Shown: piece by piece, positions 22,565 to 34,753 of the stretch | Position numbering within the stretch: the stretch's first letter is position 1 | Layout of the letters: every line of letters starts with the position of its first letter | NCBI GenBank assembly: GCA_963693315.1 | Contig: OY856186.1 | Location: 132,276,208 to 132,340,207 of the forward strand | Source: Diogma glabrata | Lineage: Eukaryota > Arthropoda > Insecta > Diptera > Cylindrotomidae | DNA length: 64,000 bases | Direction of reading: 5' to 3' | Translations under genes and position numbers: made by a program | The notes under the pieces: model-generated | What the model saw: only the letters and a program-made list of their open reading frames with translations | Told to the model about the DNA's origin: nothing | Databases searched by the model: none

Positions 22565-23036
22565 TTACCACTGATGGAGAGCTGCTAATGGATTCTATCA
22601 ACAAAGACCTGGATCGTATAATGGAATGTGGTGATCGTAATCTTGTTTCATTTAATTCAACCAAAACCAAACTTTGGCGTCTTGCACGAATAGAGCGACA
22701 TAAAAATTTCCCTATTAAGATAAACCATGAGGAACTGCGTGAGGTTGAATCAGTTAGACTTCTTGGAGTGGATATTCAAAATAACCTGAAATGGAATAAA
22801 CATGTGTTCAACTTCGCTAAATCTGCAATGCAAAATATATGATTCTTGAGTCGATGCAAAAAGTATTTTTATCCCGATCAAATTTTGCTAATCTTTCAAG
22901 TCCTTTATTCGTCCATGTATTGAATACTGCTGTCATGTTTGGGGAGGTGCTTGTCAGTCAACAATAAAATGTCTAGACTCTGTTCACAGAAAAGCAATAC
23001 GGTTGATTGGTAATACCCAACTAATGGACCAGCTTG
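22565..23036 (+). pseudogene. LINE RT fragment interrupted by the giant LTR element (5' piece)
   Basis: RT thumb of a jockey/CR1-group LINE: CGDRNLVSFNSTKTKLWRL, EVESVRLLGVDIQNNLKWNK and FAKSAMQ in one frame to 22842, then in shifted frames LSRCKKYF and 'IGNTQLMDQL' up to 23036. Truncated at the 5' side. The reading stops at the CTTG target duplication and continues at 42087 with DSLQHRRNEAEFSIYYKY, so the whole 19-kb block between was inserted into this LINE. Confidence 0.88.
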
Positions 23037-24369
23037 TGTAATGGATAGTCTGGACTAATGTCAGAACGTAGTGTATTACAGTCGCAGTTTCCTTAGTTGT
23101 TGTTCCTTATATTAATCTGTACCACTTGTAATAGATTCTCATCCCTTCATCATCAATAGTCATATTTCGTGTAGTTTCCTTAACCCATAGTTTCCTTATA
23201 TATTTCTTAAAATCTAACTAAATCTGCAATAGCCGGACAAACGTATAGGAGAAAGAAAATTGCACTAATTACCCTGATTTATTTATTCATTAATATAACA
23301 TAATATTGGTTAATTTGAATTAATTAATAATTTTCTTTAATCATCATCCGTATAACCACTAAAATTTAATCAGAATTTAATCTTGCAACGCACGAAAATT
23401 GACGCGCGTTATGCTTCCCTTCGATTGTTCTCGCCTTACTACTTGAGTTTAAACTCTTCTTTTTTTTCAAAACACAAACCGTAATGAAACAACGAAATTC
23501 TCAAAACCTTATAACAGCTACGTGTATTCTGTTTCCAATCGTCAACATACAACGAATCACTATTCTTGCTTTGCTAAACATTTGATTTGTCTTTGTATGA
23601 GTGTTTTGCTTTAAACAATCCTTCCGTTATTGAACTGAACTTCACTGTACTGATATTGCAGAATGTAGTTAATAAATGTCTAAACATCATATCATTGATC
23701 GAATCTGTATTTGATTCATTTTGAATTCAATTATACGTGTTATGGATGTGTCGGAAATATCTTGTGTCCAAACCTTACTTTCGTACAATATTATCAAATA
23801 GCAAACGGTTTTGTGAACTATAATAAGTTCCCAATAATTTGAAAATCTGATGTAAATTAATTATCTCCCATCTAAACACTATATTCGAGTTATTGCGAGA
23901 CTAAAAATTTGACTATATAATGAGCACTGTAAAATTATTCATTCTCTGGTGCAGCATCTATCTCTCATGAATGTCGAAATTGCGGAAAATTTTGCATTCA
24001 TGCTTTTTTCCTTAAAATTAAGTTTGCTATAAGTAGTGTAAATTTTAATTAGCCTCAATTTAAATTCAATTAGTGCAATTAGTTCGATTTTATTTTTAAA
24101 TGTTCCGTCCAGTTAGTGACAAATTTAGTTCAAATTTATATGTTTTGTGTGTCGTCGCGAAAACACAAACAGTTATAAAAAATTTTATATGTCGTGTGCT
24201 GTAAACAACAAAACCAATTTACAAAAAAAATAATATATATGTTTGTGACGTACTCCCAACAGTAAACGCGCTCTCCTACTTTTAGTGCAATTTTTTTTTA
24301 TGTTTGTAAAATACAAACATAAACTCGCTGAGTTCTATTACATTTGTTTTTTTGGTGTTTGGACGGCTG

Positions 24370-24375
24370 TCAGTC
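24370..24375 (+). promoter_or_regulatory. Possible initiator (TCAGTC) in LTR 1
   Basis: TCAGTC matches the arthropod initiator TCAKTY. Equivalent sites at 32215 and 40062. It lies just after a strong hairpin and before the short ATG-rich stretch. Six bases is weak evidence alone; no clear downstream element at +28. Confidence 0.3.
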
Positions 24376-24494
24376 GTGCATGAGATTTTGTTGGAGGAGT
24401 GTTTTTCGTTTACTACGTCGGCAGTTCTCAACAATGGAATAAAATTCACCATGAAGATGACGATCGTGAGTGATTGTGATACATATTACTTTTG

Positions 24495-24626
24495 ATGGAC
24501 GTCTGGTCCTACATTTCGCGAAATTGTGCCAATTTGGATAAAAAATATCACGTCAAACTTTTGGGCTTGGCTGACATTTTGGATAAGCGTGAAAAAGGAT
24601 TAGTAAAGGTACCAAAAATTTTATAA
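24495..24626 (+). CDS. Conserved 43-residue mini-ORF in LTR 1, ends at a donor-like site
   Basis: Not a recognised protein. It starts MDVWSYISRNCANL and contains KYHVKLLGLADILDKREKG, a well-mixed composition unlike the AT-rich junk around it. At codon 38 the DNA reads AAAG-GTACC, a splice-donor-like junction, so this could be an exon ending 'GLVK'. A second donor-like GTGAGT is at 24466. The identical ORF occurs at 32340-32471 (LTR 2) and 40187-40318 (LTR 3, one change after the possible donor). It could be a captured host exon, a leader peptide, or chance. Confidence 0.35.
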   Translation: MDVWSYISRNCANLDKKYHVKLLGLADILDKREKGLVKVPKIL

Positions 24627-25289
24627 AACTGTGAGAATTTATTAGGGACCTGCATAATTCGCTTAACGAATTAGCTTTCTGTTCTAAATACCTATTCCGT
24701 GTTCCGATAAATTGTGTCATCATTGTTATTAAATTATTGATCTTTAATCGAGTGAATATTTCTAATTTATTAAATATAAATATCAAAAAAAATCATTATC
24801 TGTAACTATAAATTATACAAATGCACGGGACTGGCATGATCAATTTAAAATAATTATTACCGTGTTAGTTAAATTGTGTCGTCATTGTTCTTAAATTATT
24901 GAACTTTAGTCTAGCGAATATTTCTAATATATTAAATATAAATATCAGAAAAGGATCATTATCTGTAACTATAAATTATACGAATGTACGGGACTGGCAT
25001 GATCAATTTGGAATAATTATTACCGTGTTAGTTAAAATGTGTCGTCATTGTTATTAAATTATTGAACTTTAGGCTAGTGAATATTTCTAATTTATTAAAT
25101 ATAAATACAAAAAAAAAACAAAAAAATCATTATCTGTAAATATAAAATATAAGAATGTACGAGACTGGCGTGATGAGTTGTAAATAATTATTACCGTGTT
25201 TATATAACTTTTGTCGTTCTTGTTATTAAATGATTAAACTGTAATTTAAAGAATAGTTCAAATATATCTTAAATAAAAATAGTTTATTC

Positions 25290-26370
25290 AACGAATTGGA
25301 TTATAAAATTATTCACCGATTTTGATTGCAATTGGGTTCCATGAATTTGAATACAAATTTAGTCAACGCATTTGACTACAAATTTATTCAACGGTGTGGA
25401 CTTTAAAATCATTCAACGCATTTGAATTGCAAATTGTTTCAACGTTATTGGTTATAAATTTAGTCAACGCTTTTGACTACAAATTTATTCAACTATTTGG
25501 ATTACTAATTTTATCACCGCAATTGATTACAAATTGGTTCAACGTCATTGTTTATAAATTTAGTCAACGCTTTTGACTACAAATTTACTCAACTATTTTT
25601 ACTAATTTTATCAACGCATTTGATTACAAATTGGTTCAACGTTATTGTTTATAAATTTAGTCAACGCTTTTGACTACAACTTTATTCAACTATTTGGATT
25701 ACTAATTTTATCACCGCAATTGATTACAAATTGGTTCAACGTTATTGTTTATAAATTTGGTCAACGCTTTTGACTACAAATTTATTCAACTATTTGGATT
25801 ACTAATTTTATCAACGCAATTGATTACAAATTGTTTCAACGTTATTGTTTATAAATTGAGTCAACGCTTTTGACTGCAAATTTATTCAACTATTTTTACT
25901 ACTTCTATCAACGCATTTGATTACAAATTGTTTCAACGTCATTGTTTATAAATTTGGTCAACGCTTTTGACTACAAATTTATTCAACTATTTGGATTACC
26001 AATTTTATCAACGCACTTGATTACAACTTGGTTCAACGTCATTGTTTATAAATTTAGTCAACGCTTTTGACTACAAATTTACTCAACTATTTTTACTAAT
26101 TTTATCAACTCATTTGATTACAAATTGGTTCAACGTTATTGTTTATAAATTTAGTCAACACTTTTGACTACAAATTTATTCAACTATTTGGATTACTAAT
26201 TTTATCAACGCAATTGATTACAAATTGTTTCAACGTTATTGTTTATAAATTGAGTCAACGCTTTTGACTGCAAATTTATTCAACTATTTTTACTACTTCT
26301 ATCAACGCATGTGATTACAAATTGGTTCAACGTCATTGTTTATACATTGAGTCAACGCTTTTGAAGGACA
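25290..26370. repeat. Minisatellite in LTR 1, ~98-bp unit made of ~30-bp subunits
   Basis: The phrase GTCAACGCTTTTGACTACAAA recurs about every 96-100 bp, alternating with TTCAACTATTTGGATTACTAA and GATTACAAATTGGTTCAACG. All three are variants of a ~30-bp subunit with the core TCAACG(N)TTTGA. About ten higher-order units. The equivalent arrays are at about 33136-34208 and 40979-41560 in the other LTRs. Confidence 0.9.
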
Positions 26371-26889
26371 AACTGACTCACGATTTTAAATACAAGTTTA
26401 TGCAACGCTGCTGATCGCCAATTGATTCATCGTTTCTCCATAACGTTCGCGACATACAAAGCATTTTTGCGAGATTTCAAACCTGAACAACGTGCTGATG
26501 GAGGGCTGATGGAAGCAGAATAGGAGGACGGGGTTTAATCATGGGGTGAGTAAATTTATCTTATTACTTCGGTCATAATGATAAAGGGGTGTGAATGTGT
26601 GTGTGTGTGTGTGGGCGTATGTGAGTGAACGTGGGGGTTGGACGTGTTGATCGTGGGTCTTTCGCAACAGGGGTCGCCAGAGTCTTCGTTTTTCCACTTG
26701 TATTTCTTTCCATTTCTGCAAACTTTCGTGAATAGCGTACATGTCTGTATTTGTGCTGAAGTAGCAGGGTTACTTTATCGTTCCCATGGGCTGAAGCTAG
26801 TTTGGGGCTTGAAAATCAATCTCGCTAGGTACGCTTCCTGCTATGTCCTTCTCATTGGTTCGCCAATGAGAAAGCGCTTCATTACAAAT

Positions 26890-26907
26890 TGGCGCCCAAC
26901 GTGGGGC
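26890..26907 (+). promoter_or_regulatory. Primer binding site, tRNA-Lys1,2
   Basis: TGGCGCCCAACGTGGGGC is the exact 18-base complement of the 3' end of tRNA-Lys1,2 as used by several retroviruses and gypsy-like elements. It sits three bases after LTR 1 (ATTACA-aat-TGG). It primes minus-strand DNA synthesis and fixes both the LTR end and the element's orientation. Confidence 0.93.
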
Positions 26908-29780
26908 TTCTCTAAGGGTCCCTACAGCGGTGTAGGACTCTGGAGGAGTCCCTTCAAATTACAAAAAACTTTGAAAAAAATTTTTGTTAAATTTTTTTTT
27001 CTTCTTTTAAATTTTTATTTCCCACAAGCAATAGCTAAAAGACTCTGGCGGCGTAGAAGCAATTCCCTGCTTCAAACGCGCAGGAGCAAAGGAAGTCTGA
27101 GATTCCTCAGACTTTTCTTTGATGGGGAGTTGCGTCCCTACGCCTCCAGCAATGATCCCTTTTTTGTATTTTTGAAACGCAAGGGTGAGAATGATTCTTC
27201 GGGATCATTCTCAATGGGCTTTACAAACCCACGGACCCTAGTAACGGCTGGGTTTCTTACTGGCACAGGGAATGCCAGAGGTTTCCAGATGCCAGGCTTA
27301 GATATTTGTGAAATGGTGTATACGCCTATCACATCCAGCCTGGTCATCTGGTTATGCTCTGGGTTCGCTGTGGCAGCGAGATTCTCAGCTGGGCTAACGA
27401 CTCCATAACGTTAGAGTCCCCTCCCAGGAGCGTTAGCATCCTATGATCTGAGTTGTCCAGTTCTCGCGAATGATACTGGGGAACATCTTCTAAAGCAGTT
27501 TGATATCAACTGCTGAGGGAAGATGTTCGCCCAGCCTTCATGTCGCGAGTTAATTGGATTAACTCAGATAATAGCACCTCCCCGTATGTTTCGTCGTTCT
27601 CGATCGCGGATGAGAAGTGTCGGTTGATTGAATAATGGTGCAGAGGATTTATCCTCTGACCATTCCGGCGGCACTTGTCATCCGGGTGACGGGCCGACGA
27701 CACATACCCCACCTTATTCCTGTCTCACCTTACCTCCTCCTTTCCTTATTCATCCCTTCTTGCTCCCTTTCCCTTACCTTGTTCCCATCCTTTAACGTAG
27801 TGTAATTTTAAACTTTTTTTTGGTCCCCAAACAAACTAAAAAACAAAATAAAATCAACATAAATTAAGAAAGAACGGCGATCACCACCTTCAACCCCAGG
27901 TGTGGTGAACTCCCTCCGTGATTGGTCCGTCCGTCCGTCGTCAGTAAATAAATAAATACATAAATATATTAAATAAATAAATAAATATATTAATAAATAA
28001 ATGAATAAATATTTATTAGTAAATGAATAAAACTGCTGATAAAATCAGGTACTTATTGGTTTTTTTCTCTATCACAATTTTAGATACCAACACGATAAAT
28101 TATACTTAATAAAATGACAAAAGGATAAAATATACATAAAGGCAAACCAAAGGACAAATCTTACATATACCATAATCCAGATAGAAGTCCACGGCAGAAG
28201 TATTAATTTGTAAATATTAATTTAAGTAGCTTAGAGATTTCCTTAAATTATATTCCTGCATGTTAGGTTAAATTTTTTATATATAATTTTTTTCCTGTAC
28301 AGGCAAGATTCAATTTTGTTAATTTTAAGTATTTTCTTGCCGAACCGGTAGGCTTGCCGCACTTCTATATATTTTTTTTTGTTTGTTACTCAGTTTTGAG
28401 TATCGGGAACCGTCAGACCTGCCCGGAATTGGGTCTGTAAATTTTCTTTTGTGCTCATCTTCTGCCATAGTTGTAGTATACCTATTTTCTCTCACAGTAC
28501 AATTTTTACCTTGTTTGGTCAAATCAAATACAAGCATCAGCCAAGATAGTTTTTTTTGTGTGTTACACACTCGGCTGTTGTCAGATTAACATTTTTTTTT
28601 AAAAGTAAAAAAGAAAAAAAAAAATTATACTTGTGTCAAATTGGTCAGATCTCGCGCGGCTGTTCAAGGTTGGAATACTTACATCGTCTTAATAATAATT
28701 ATATCGACATACCACTCTTTAAACGCTACTCTAATATCTTTGAACACAGTAGTATTTTCGTAATTGCCATCTTCTGCCATATTTGTAGTATACTTATTTT
28801 CTCTCAAATCTCACCGTTTAATTTTTTTTTGTTCTGTTCATATATCAGCACCTTGGAAAACAATTGTAAATAGTAATAAAATAATATCAAGATAATAATA
28901 AATCTTATTTGGTATAATTGTCGAATTGCGAAGGATATCGCGCAGCTGTTTGAGGTTTGAATCACTAAATTTCCATATAATTTTTTTTAAATTCTGCTCT
29001 AAAAATATTTAAAGTGGTCAAATACGGTAATGAAAATTTTTTTGGTGATGATTGAATAATTAAATTAAAATTTAAATTTTGGTTACGCAATTCCACAGCC
29101 AGAAAATAATTTCAATGAAATGAAATTGTAGATTGTAGAAATAGAAAAACATATTCCGGTTGATTTCGTGTAAGCAATGTTCTTTGTTCACCAATTCTCA
29201 ATCCCGGGCCGAACGCTGTTTTAAATTATTGATTAACGATGAAGGGCGCACATGAGCAAACACAACGTCTTGAATTATTAGAAAAATATAAGAGAATTCA
29301 ACTTTCGTATTCTAATCACAGTCACGCAGAATTGATGCAGAAAATATAAATTTAATAATAAATCTTGATGTTCCAAATCCATCACTGAATTATTTACATC
29401 GAATTGGTCGAGCGGCACGGTCCTGAAGCTTTGGAGTATCAATAACATTTGTTTAAACCGGCTTGGATAGGTTCAAATTTCAAAAAAATGTCAGTTTTAA
29501 AATTTCCAAGTTCAAAAGATCAAGTTGTTGATTTTGTTACGATGTGGAAAAGTTAAAATATGATAAAATTTATGATGCTGATGATAGTAGAAATGAATCA
29601 ATCGATTCACCAAATTCTCAAATAATTGACAACCAGAAATTCTGTCAGTGGCAAGTATATTGAATCACCTATGAAGGAAGTTAAGAAAATAATTGATAGT
29701 TCTATTGCCGACAATAAGCTCCGACATTGTCTATTCCTGTATTCGCAGATAACCTAATTTCAGGCCAGGTGAAATGCTGG

Positions 29781-30094
29781 CTTGGGGTATAGATATTGAG
29801 ATTCTTCCAAGGGGCGAGGTATGGAGATTGTGGTTACCCGAGGAATACGCTGACGAGTGTATTGCGAGGGCCCACAGTCCACCAGCTTCCTCTCTTGGGG
29901 GTTTAGCAAAAACAAAACATTCAATTCTGTCGTAATATTATTTTGAGCGATGCGGGGAACTGCAGAAAATCCTCGGTATCGCTCTCACAAAAGTTTGCGA
30001 AGCCAACGTTTGAAGGTTGGTAGGTAGCGCTGCTTACGAACTGGAGGACCTGGCTTCTAAACGTAGAGGTGTTTACCATTCCAAGGACATTCGT
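29781..30094 (+). pseudogene. Relic of a Ty3/gypsy integrase in internal region 1
   Basis: The frame around 29781-29905 reads EILPRGEVWRLWLPEEYADE then CIARAHSPPASSLGGLAKT. This resembles the H2C2 zinc-binding start of insect gypsy integrases, whose usual form has a second His (GH-G) where this has SLGG. Further on, 29968-30094 gives 'YELEDLASKRRGVYHSKDIRA', like the C-terminal end of the same protein family. The DDE core between them is gone, so it is an internal deletion product. The copy in internal region 2 is at about 37627-37940. Confidence 0.6.
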
Positions 30095-32339
30095 GCCTAA
30101 TATCGGTAATAATTTTTTTTTGTCAGTATGTTAGTAACATTCGCTTGTGTTTTACCGCCATTGTAAGTCAAGATTATCGACGACCATATGAGGGTAGTTT
30201 CGTCTTGAATTCACAGTTCAGTGAGTGTGTATCAACTTTGGTGTTCGGGTCTTGTTTCAAAAATTTTTTTTTGACTATTTGCACGCGAAAATTCCGAGAT
30301 TGCACGTATTGAATTTGGTTCAATTAGTTACTTTGAAACTATGTGAACAGTTTTTTTTCAGCCTCCAGAGTCACTTGGACGGAAGCGTACAACAGTGTGG
30401 CCCGGCTAGAGTAGTCGGAGACGCATGAGACTCGTGGTAGTTCAGGTGTGGGTTGCGAGCCTGCATAACGTAAAAACGGAATTATGTCGGATGTTTCATT
30501 AAAGAAGTCGGTCCTACGGTGTTTTTCCTTTCGATCTGTAGCTGATTGAATCAATTTTTTGTGACGTTAGAGTCTCGGGAACCCCCAGATCTGCCCGAAA
30601 TTGGGTCTGGAAGATTTTAGTTATCCACCGCTTGCAATAGAGTAGAATACTGATTTTATCGATACCCCTCCCAAAAGTTTTTTTTTGTATAATCATAGAT
30701 ACTTTGTTACTTTGTTTCTGCTAAGACTGAGTTTGTAATACCGATCGAATTGATTGCTAATCTGTGGTACATCGAGGTGCTTCACCATACTAATATGGAT
30801 GTACAAGGTCTAGTTGCGACCAGCCTATGCCTTTTTCAACTTCTTTTTGGTCGTGAGTGTTCTTCCAAAAAGCACTTGTTCTGTAATGGATAGTCTGGAC
30901 TAATGTCAGAACGTAGTGTATTACAGTCGCAGTTTCCTTAGTTGTTGTTCCTTATATTAATCTGTACCACTTGTAATAGATTCTCATCCCTTCATCATCA
31001 ATAGTCATATTTCGTGTAGTTTCCTTAACCCATAGTTTCCTTATATATTTCTTAAAATCTAACTAAATCTGCAATAGCCGGACAAACGTATAGGAGAAAG
31101 AAAATTGCACTAATTACCCTGATTTATTTATTCATTAATATAACATAATATTGGTTAATTTGAATTAATTAATAATTTTCTTTAATCATCATCCGTATAA
31201 CCACTAAAATTTAATCAGAATTTAATCTTGCAACGCACGAAAATTGACGCGCGTTATGCTTCCATTCGATTGTTCTCGCCTTACTACTTGAGTTTAAACT
31301 CTTCTTTTTTTTCAAAACACAAACCGTAATGAAACAACGAAATTCTCAAAACCTTATAACAGCTACGTGTATTCTGTTTCCAATCGTCAACATACAACGA
31401 ATCACTATTCTTGCTTTGCTAAACATTTGATTTGTCTTTGTATGAGTGTTTTGCTTTAAACAATCCTTCCGTTATTGAACTGAACTTCACTGTACTGATA
31501 TTGCAGAATGTAGTTAATAAATGTCTAAACATCATATCATTGATCGAATCTGTATTTGATTCATTTTGAATTCAATTATACGTGTTATGGATGTGTCGGA
31601 AATATCTTGTGTCCAAACCTTACTTTCGTACAATATTATCAAATAGCAAACGGTTTTGTGAACTATAATAAGTTCCCAATAATTTGAAAATCTGATGTAA
31701 ATTAATTATCTCCCATCTAAACACTATATTCGAGTTATTGCGAGACTAAAAATTTGACTATATAATGAGCACTGTAAAATTATTCATTCTCTGGTGCAGC
31801 ATCTATCTCTCATGAATGTCGAAATTGCGGAAAATTTTGCATTCATGCTTTTTTCCTTAAAATTAAGTTTGCTATAAGTAGTGTAAATTTTAATTAGCCT
31901 CAATTTAAATTCAATTAGTGCAATTAGTTCGATTTTATTTTTAAATGTTCCGTCCAGTTAGTGACAAATTTAGTTCAAATTTATATGTTTTGTGTGTCGT
32001 CGCGAAAACACAAACAGTTACAAAAAATTTTATATGTCGTGTGCTGTAAACAACAAAACCAATTTACAAAAAAAATAATATATATGTTTGTGACGTACTC
32101 CCAACAGTAAACGCGCTCTCCTACTTTTAGTGCAATTTTTTTTTATGTTTGTAAAATACAAACATAAACTCGCTGAGTTCTATTACATTTGTTTTTTTGG
32201 TGTTTGGACGGCTGTCAGTCGTGCATGAGATTTTGTTGGAGGAGTGTTTTTCGTTTACTACGTCGGCAGTTCTCAACAATGGAATAAAATTCACCATGAA
32301 GATGACGATCGTGAGTGATTGTGATACATATTACTTTTG

Positions 32340-32471
32340 ATGGACGTCTGGTCCTACATTTCGCGAAATTGTGCCAATTTGGATAAAAAATATCACGTCA
32401 AACTTTTGGGCTTGGCTGACATTTTGGATAAGCGTGAAAAAGGATTAGTAAAGGTACCAAAAATTTTATAA
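32340..32471 (+). CDS. Mini-ORF in LTR 2 (copy of 24495)
   Basis: Identical reading to the LTR 1 mini-ORF, with the same donor-like AAAGGTACC. Conservation here mostly reflects the youth of the repeat rather than selection. Confidence 0.35.
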   Translation: MDVWSYISRNCANLDKKYHVKLLGLADILDKREKGLVKVPKIL

Positions 32472-33135
32472 AACTGTGAGAATTTATTAGGGACCTGCAT
32501 AATTCGCTTAACGAATTAGCTTTCTGTTCTAAATACCTATTCCGTGTTCGATAAATTGTGTCATCATTGTTATTAAATTATTGATCTTTAATCGAGTGAA
32601 TATTTCTAATTTATTAAATATAAATATCAAAAAAAATCATTATCTGTAACTATAAATTATACAAATGCACGGGACTGGCATGATCAATTTAAAATAATTA
32701 TTACCGTGTTAGTTAAATTGTGTCGTCATTGTTCTTAAATTATTGAACTTTAGTCTAGCGAATATTTCTAATATATTAAATATAAATATCAGAAAAGGAT
32801 CATTATCTGTAACTATAAATTATACGAATGTACGGGACTGGCATGATCAATTTGGAATAATTATTACCGTGTTAGTTAAAATGTGTCGTCATTGTTATTA
32901 AATTATTGAACTTTAGGCTAGTGAATATTTCTAATTTATTAAATATAAATACAAAAAAAAAACAAAAAAATCATTATCTGTAAATATAAAATATAAGAAT
33001 GTACGAGACTGGCGTGATGAGTTGTAAATAATTATTACCGTGTTTATATAACTTTTGTCGTTCTTGTTATTAAATGATTAAACTGTAATTTAAAGAATAG
33101 TTCAAATATATCTTAAATAAAAATAGTTTATTCAA

Positions 33136-34208
33136 CGAATTGGATTATAAAATTATTCACCGATTTTGATTGCAATTGGGTTCCATGAATTTGAATACAA
33201 ATTTAGTCAACGCATTTGACTACAAATTTATTCAACGGTGTGGACTTTAAAATCATTCAACGCATTTGAATTGCAAATTGTTTCAACGTTATTGGTTATA
33301 AATTTAGTCAAACGCTTTTGACTACAAATTTATTCAACTATTTGGATTACTAATTTTATCACCGCAATTGATTACAAATTGGTTCAACGTCATTGTTTAT
33401 AAATTTAGTCAACGCTTTTGACTACAAATTTACTCAAACTATTTTTACTAATTTTATCAACGCATTTGATTACAAATTGGTTCAACGTTATTGTTTATAA
33501 ATTTAGTCAACGCTTTTGACTACAACTTTATTCAACTATTTGGATTACTAATTTTATCACCGCAATTGATTACAAATTGGTTCAACGTTATTGTTTATAA
33601 ATTTGGTCAACGCTTTTGACTACAAATTTATTCAACTATTTGGATTACTAATTTTATCAACGCAATTGATTACAAATTGTTTCAACGTTATTGTTTATAA
33701 ATTGAGTCAACGCTTTTGACTGCAAATTTATTCAACTATTTTTACTACTTCTATCAACGCATTTGATTACAAATTGTTTCAACGTCATTGTTTATAAATT
33801 TGATCAACGCTTTTGACTACAAATTTATTCAACTATTTGGATTACCAATTTTATCAACGCACTTGATTACAACTTGGTTCAACGTCATTGTTTATAAATT
33901 TAGTCAACGCTTTTGACTACAAATTTACTCAACTATTTTTACTAATTTTATCAACTCATTTGATTACAAATTGGTTCAACGTTATTGTTTATAAATTTAG
34001 TCAACACTTTTGACTACAAATTTATTCAACTATTTGGATTACTAATTTTATCAACGCAATTGATTACAAATTGTTTCAACGTTATTGTTTATAAATTGAG
34101 TCAACGCTTTTGACTGCAAATTTATTCAACTATTTTTACTACTTCTATCAACGCATGTGATTACAAATTGGTTCAACGTCATTGTTTATACATTGAGTCA
34201 ACGCTTTT
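33136..34208. repeat. Minisatellite in LTR 2
   Basis: Same array as in LTR 1, nearly base for base, apart from two single-A insertions and a few substitutions. Confidence 0.9.
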
Positions 34209-34735
34209 GAAGGACAAACTGACTCACGATTTTAAATACAAGTTTATGCAACGCTGCTGATCGCCAATTGATTCATCGTTTCTCCATAACGTTCGCGACA
34301 TACAAAGCATTTTTGCGAGATTTCAAACCTGAACAACGTGCTGATGGAGGGCTGATGGAAGCAGAATAGGAGGACGGGGTTTAATCATGGGGTGAGTAAA
34401 TTTATCTTATTACTTCGGTCATAATGATAAAGGGGTGTGAATGTGTGTGTGTGTGTGTGGGCGTATGTGAGTGAACGTGGGGGTTGGACGTGTTGATCGT
34501 GGGTCTTTCGCAACAGGGGTCGCCAGAGTCTTCGTTTTTCCACTTGTATTTCTTTCCATTTCTGCAAACTTTCGTGAATAGCGTACATGTCTGTATTTGT
34601 GCTGAAGTAGCAGGGTTACTTTATCGTTCCCATGGGCTGAAGCTAGTTTGGGGCTTGAAAATCAATCTCGCTAGGTACGCTTCCTGCTATGTCCTTCTCA
34701 TTGGTTCGCCAATGAGAAAGCGCTTCATTACAAAT

Positions 34736-34753
34736 TGGCGCCCAACGTGGGGC
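34736..34753 (+). promoter_or_regulatory. Primer binding site after LTR 2, tRNA-Lys1,2
   Basis: Second perfect copy of the tRNA-Lys1,2 primer site, again three bases after the LTR end. So the middle LTR can act as a 5' LTR for the second unit. Confidence 0.93.

Larger units (their letters stand above)
23037..26886 (+). repeat. LTR 1 (5' LTR), 3850 bp
   Basis: Begins TGTAATGG and ends CTTCATTACA, so TGTAAT/ATTACA are the short inverted ends. In order it contains an AT-rich U3, a hairpin at 24298-24322, an initiator-like TCAGTC at 24370, a mini-ORF at 24495, four ~165-170-bp repeats at about 24700-25230, a ~98-bp minisatellite at 25290-26370, and a (TG)n run at about 26595-26612. It differs from LTR 2 by a few substitutions and one-base indels (for example CCCTTCG against CCATTCG near the start). 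Confidence 0.92.
26887..30881 (+). mobile_element. Internal region 1, 3995 bp, no intact protein
   Basis: It begins with the primer site and several small hairpins (GGACTCTGGAGGAGTCC, GGATTTATCC). Open frames here are short and motif-free, including the one that spans the LTR boundary at 26638-27408. A ~300-bp ancient duplication is visible: TCTTCTGCCATA(G/T)TTGTAGTATAC at about 28448 and 28769, and TCGCGC(G/A)GCTGTT at about 28651 and 28938. A GAACC(G/C)(T/C)CAGA(C/T)CTGCCCG motif occurs at about 28407 and 30580. Acceptor-like pyrimidine tracts end in AG at 28083 and 30361. An integrase relic lies at 29781-30094. Confidence 0.85.
30882..34732 (+). repeat. LTR 2 (middle LTR), 3851 bp
   Basis: Same structure as LTR 1, with two single-A insertions in the minisatellite (about 33310 and 33437) and one base missing at about 32549 relative to it. 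It is followed by a complete primer site at 34736. It shares with LTR 3, against LTR 1, the variants CCATTCG and AGTTACAAAA, so LTRs 2 and 3 are closer to each other. Confidence 0.92.

Noticed and set aside
25290..26370. LTR minisatellite as a possible CRISPR array
   Set aside because: Units are contiguous variants of one another without unique spacers, and the context is a eukaryotic LTR.
26638..27408. 256-codon open frame spanning LTR 1 end and primer site (also 34484-35254)
   Set aside because: It crosses the LTR/primer boundary, is translated from hairpins and the primer site itself, has no motif, and repeats only because the DNA is duplicated.
28325..28873. Three small open frames in internal region 1
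   Set aside because: Low-complexity K/F-rich translations overlapping on both strands, with no motif; conserved only in the young duplicate.
30855..30881. Polypurine tract before the middle LTR
   Set aside because: The sequence before the LTR is mixed (GCACTTGTTC), not a purine run, so I could not assign one.
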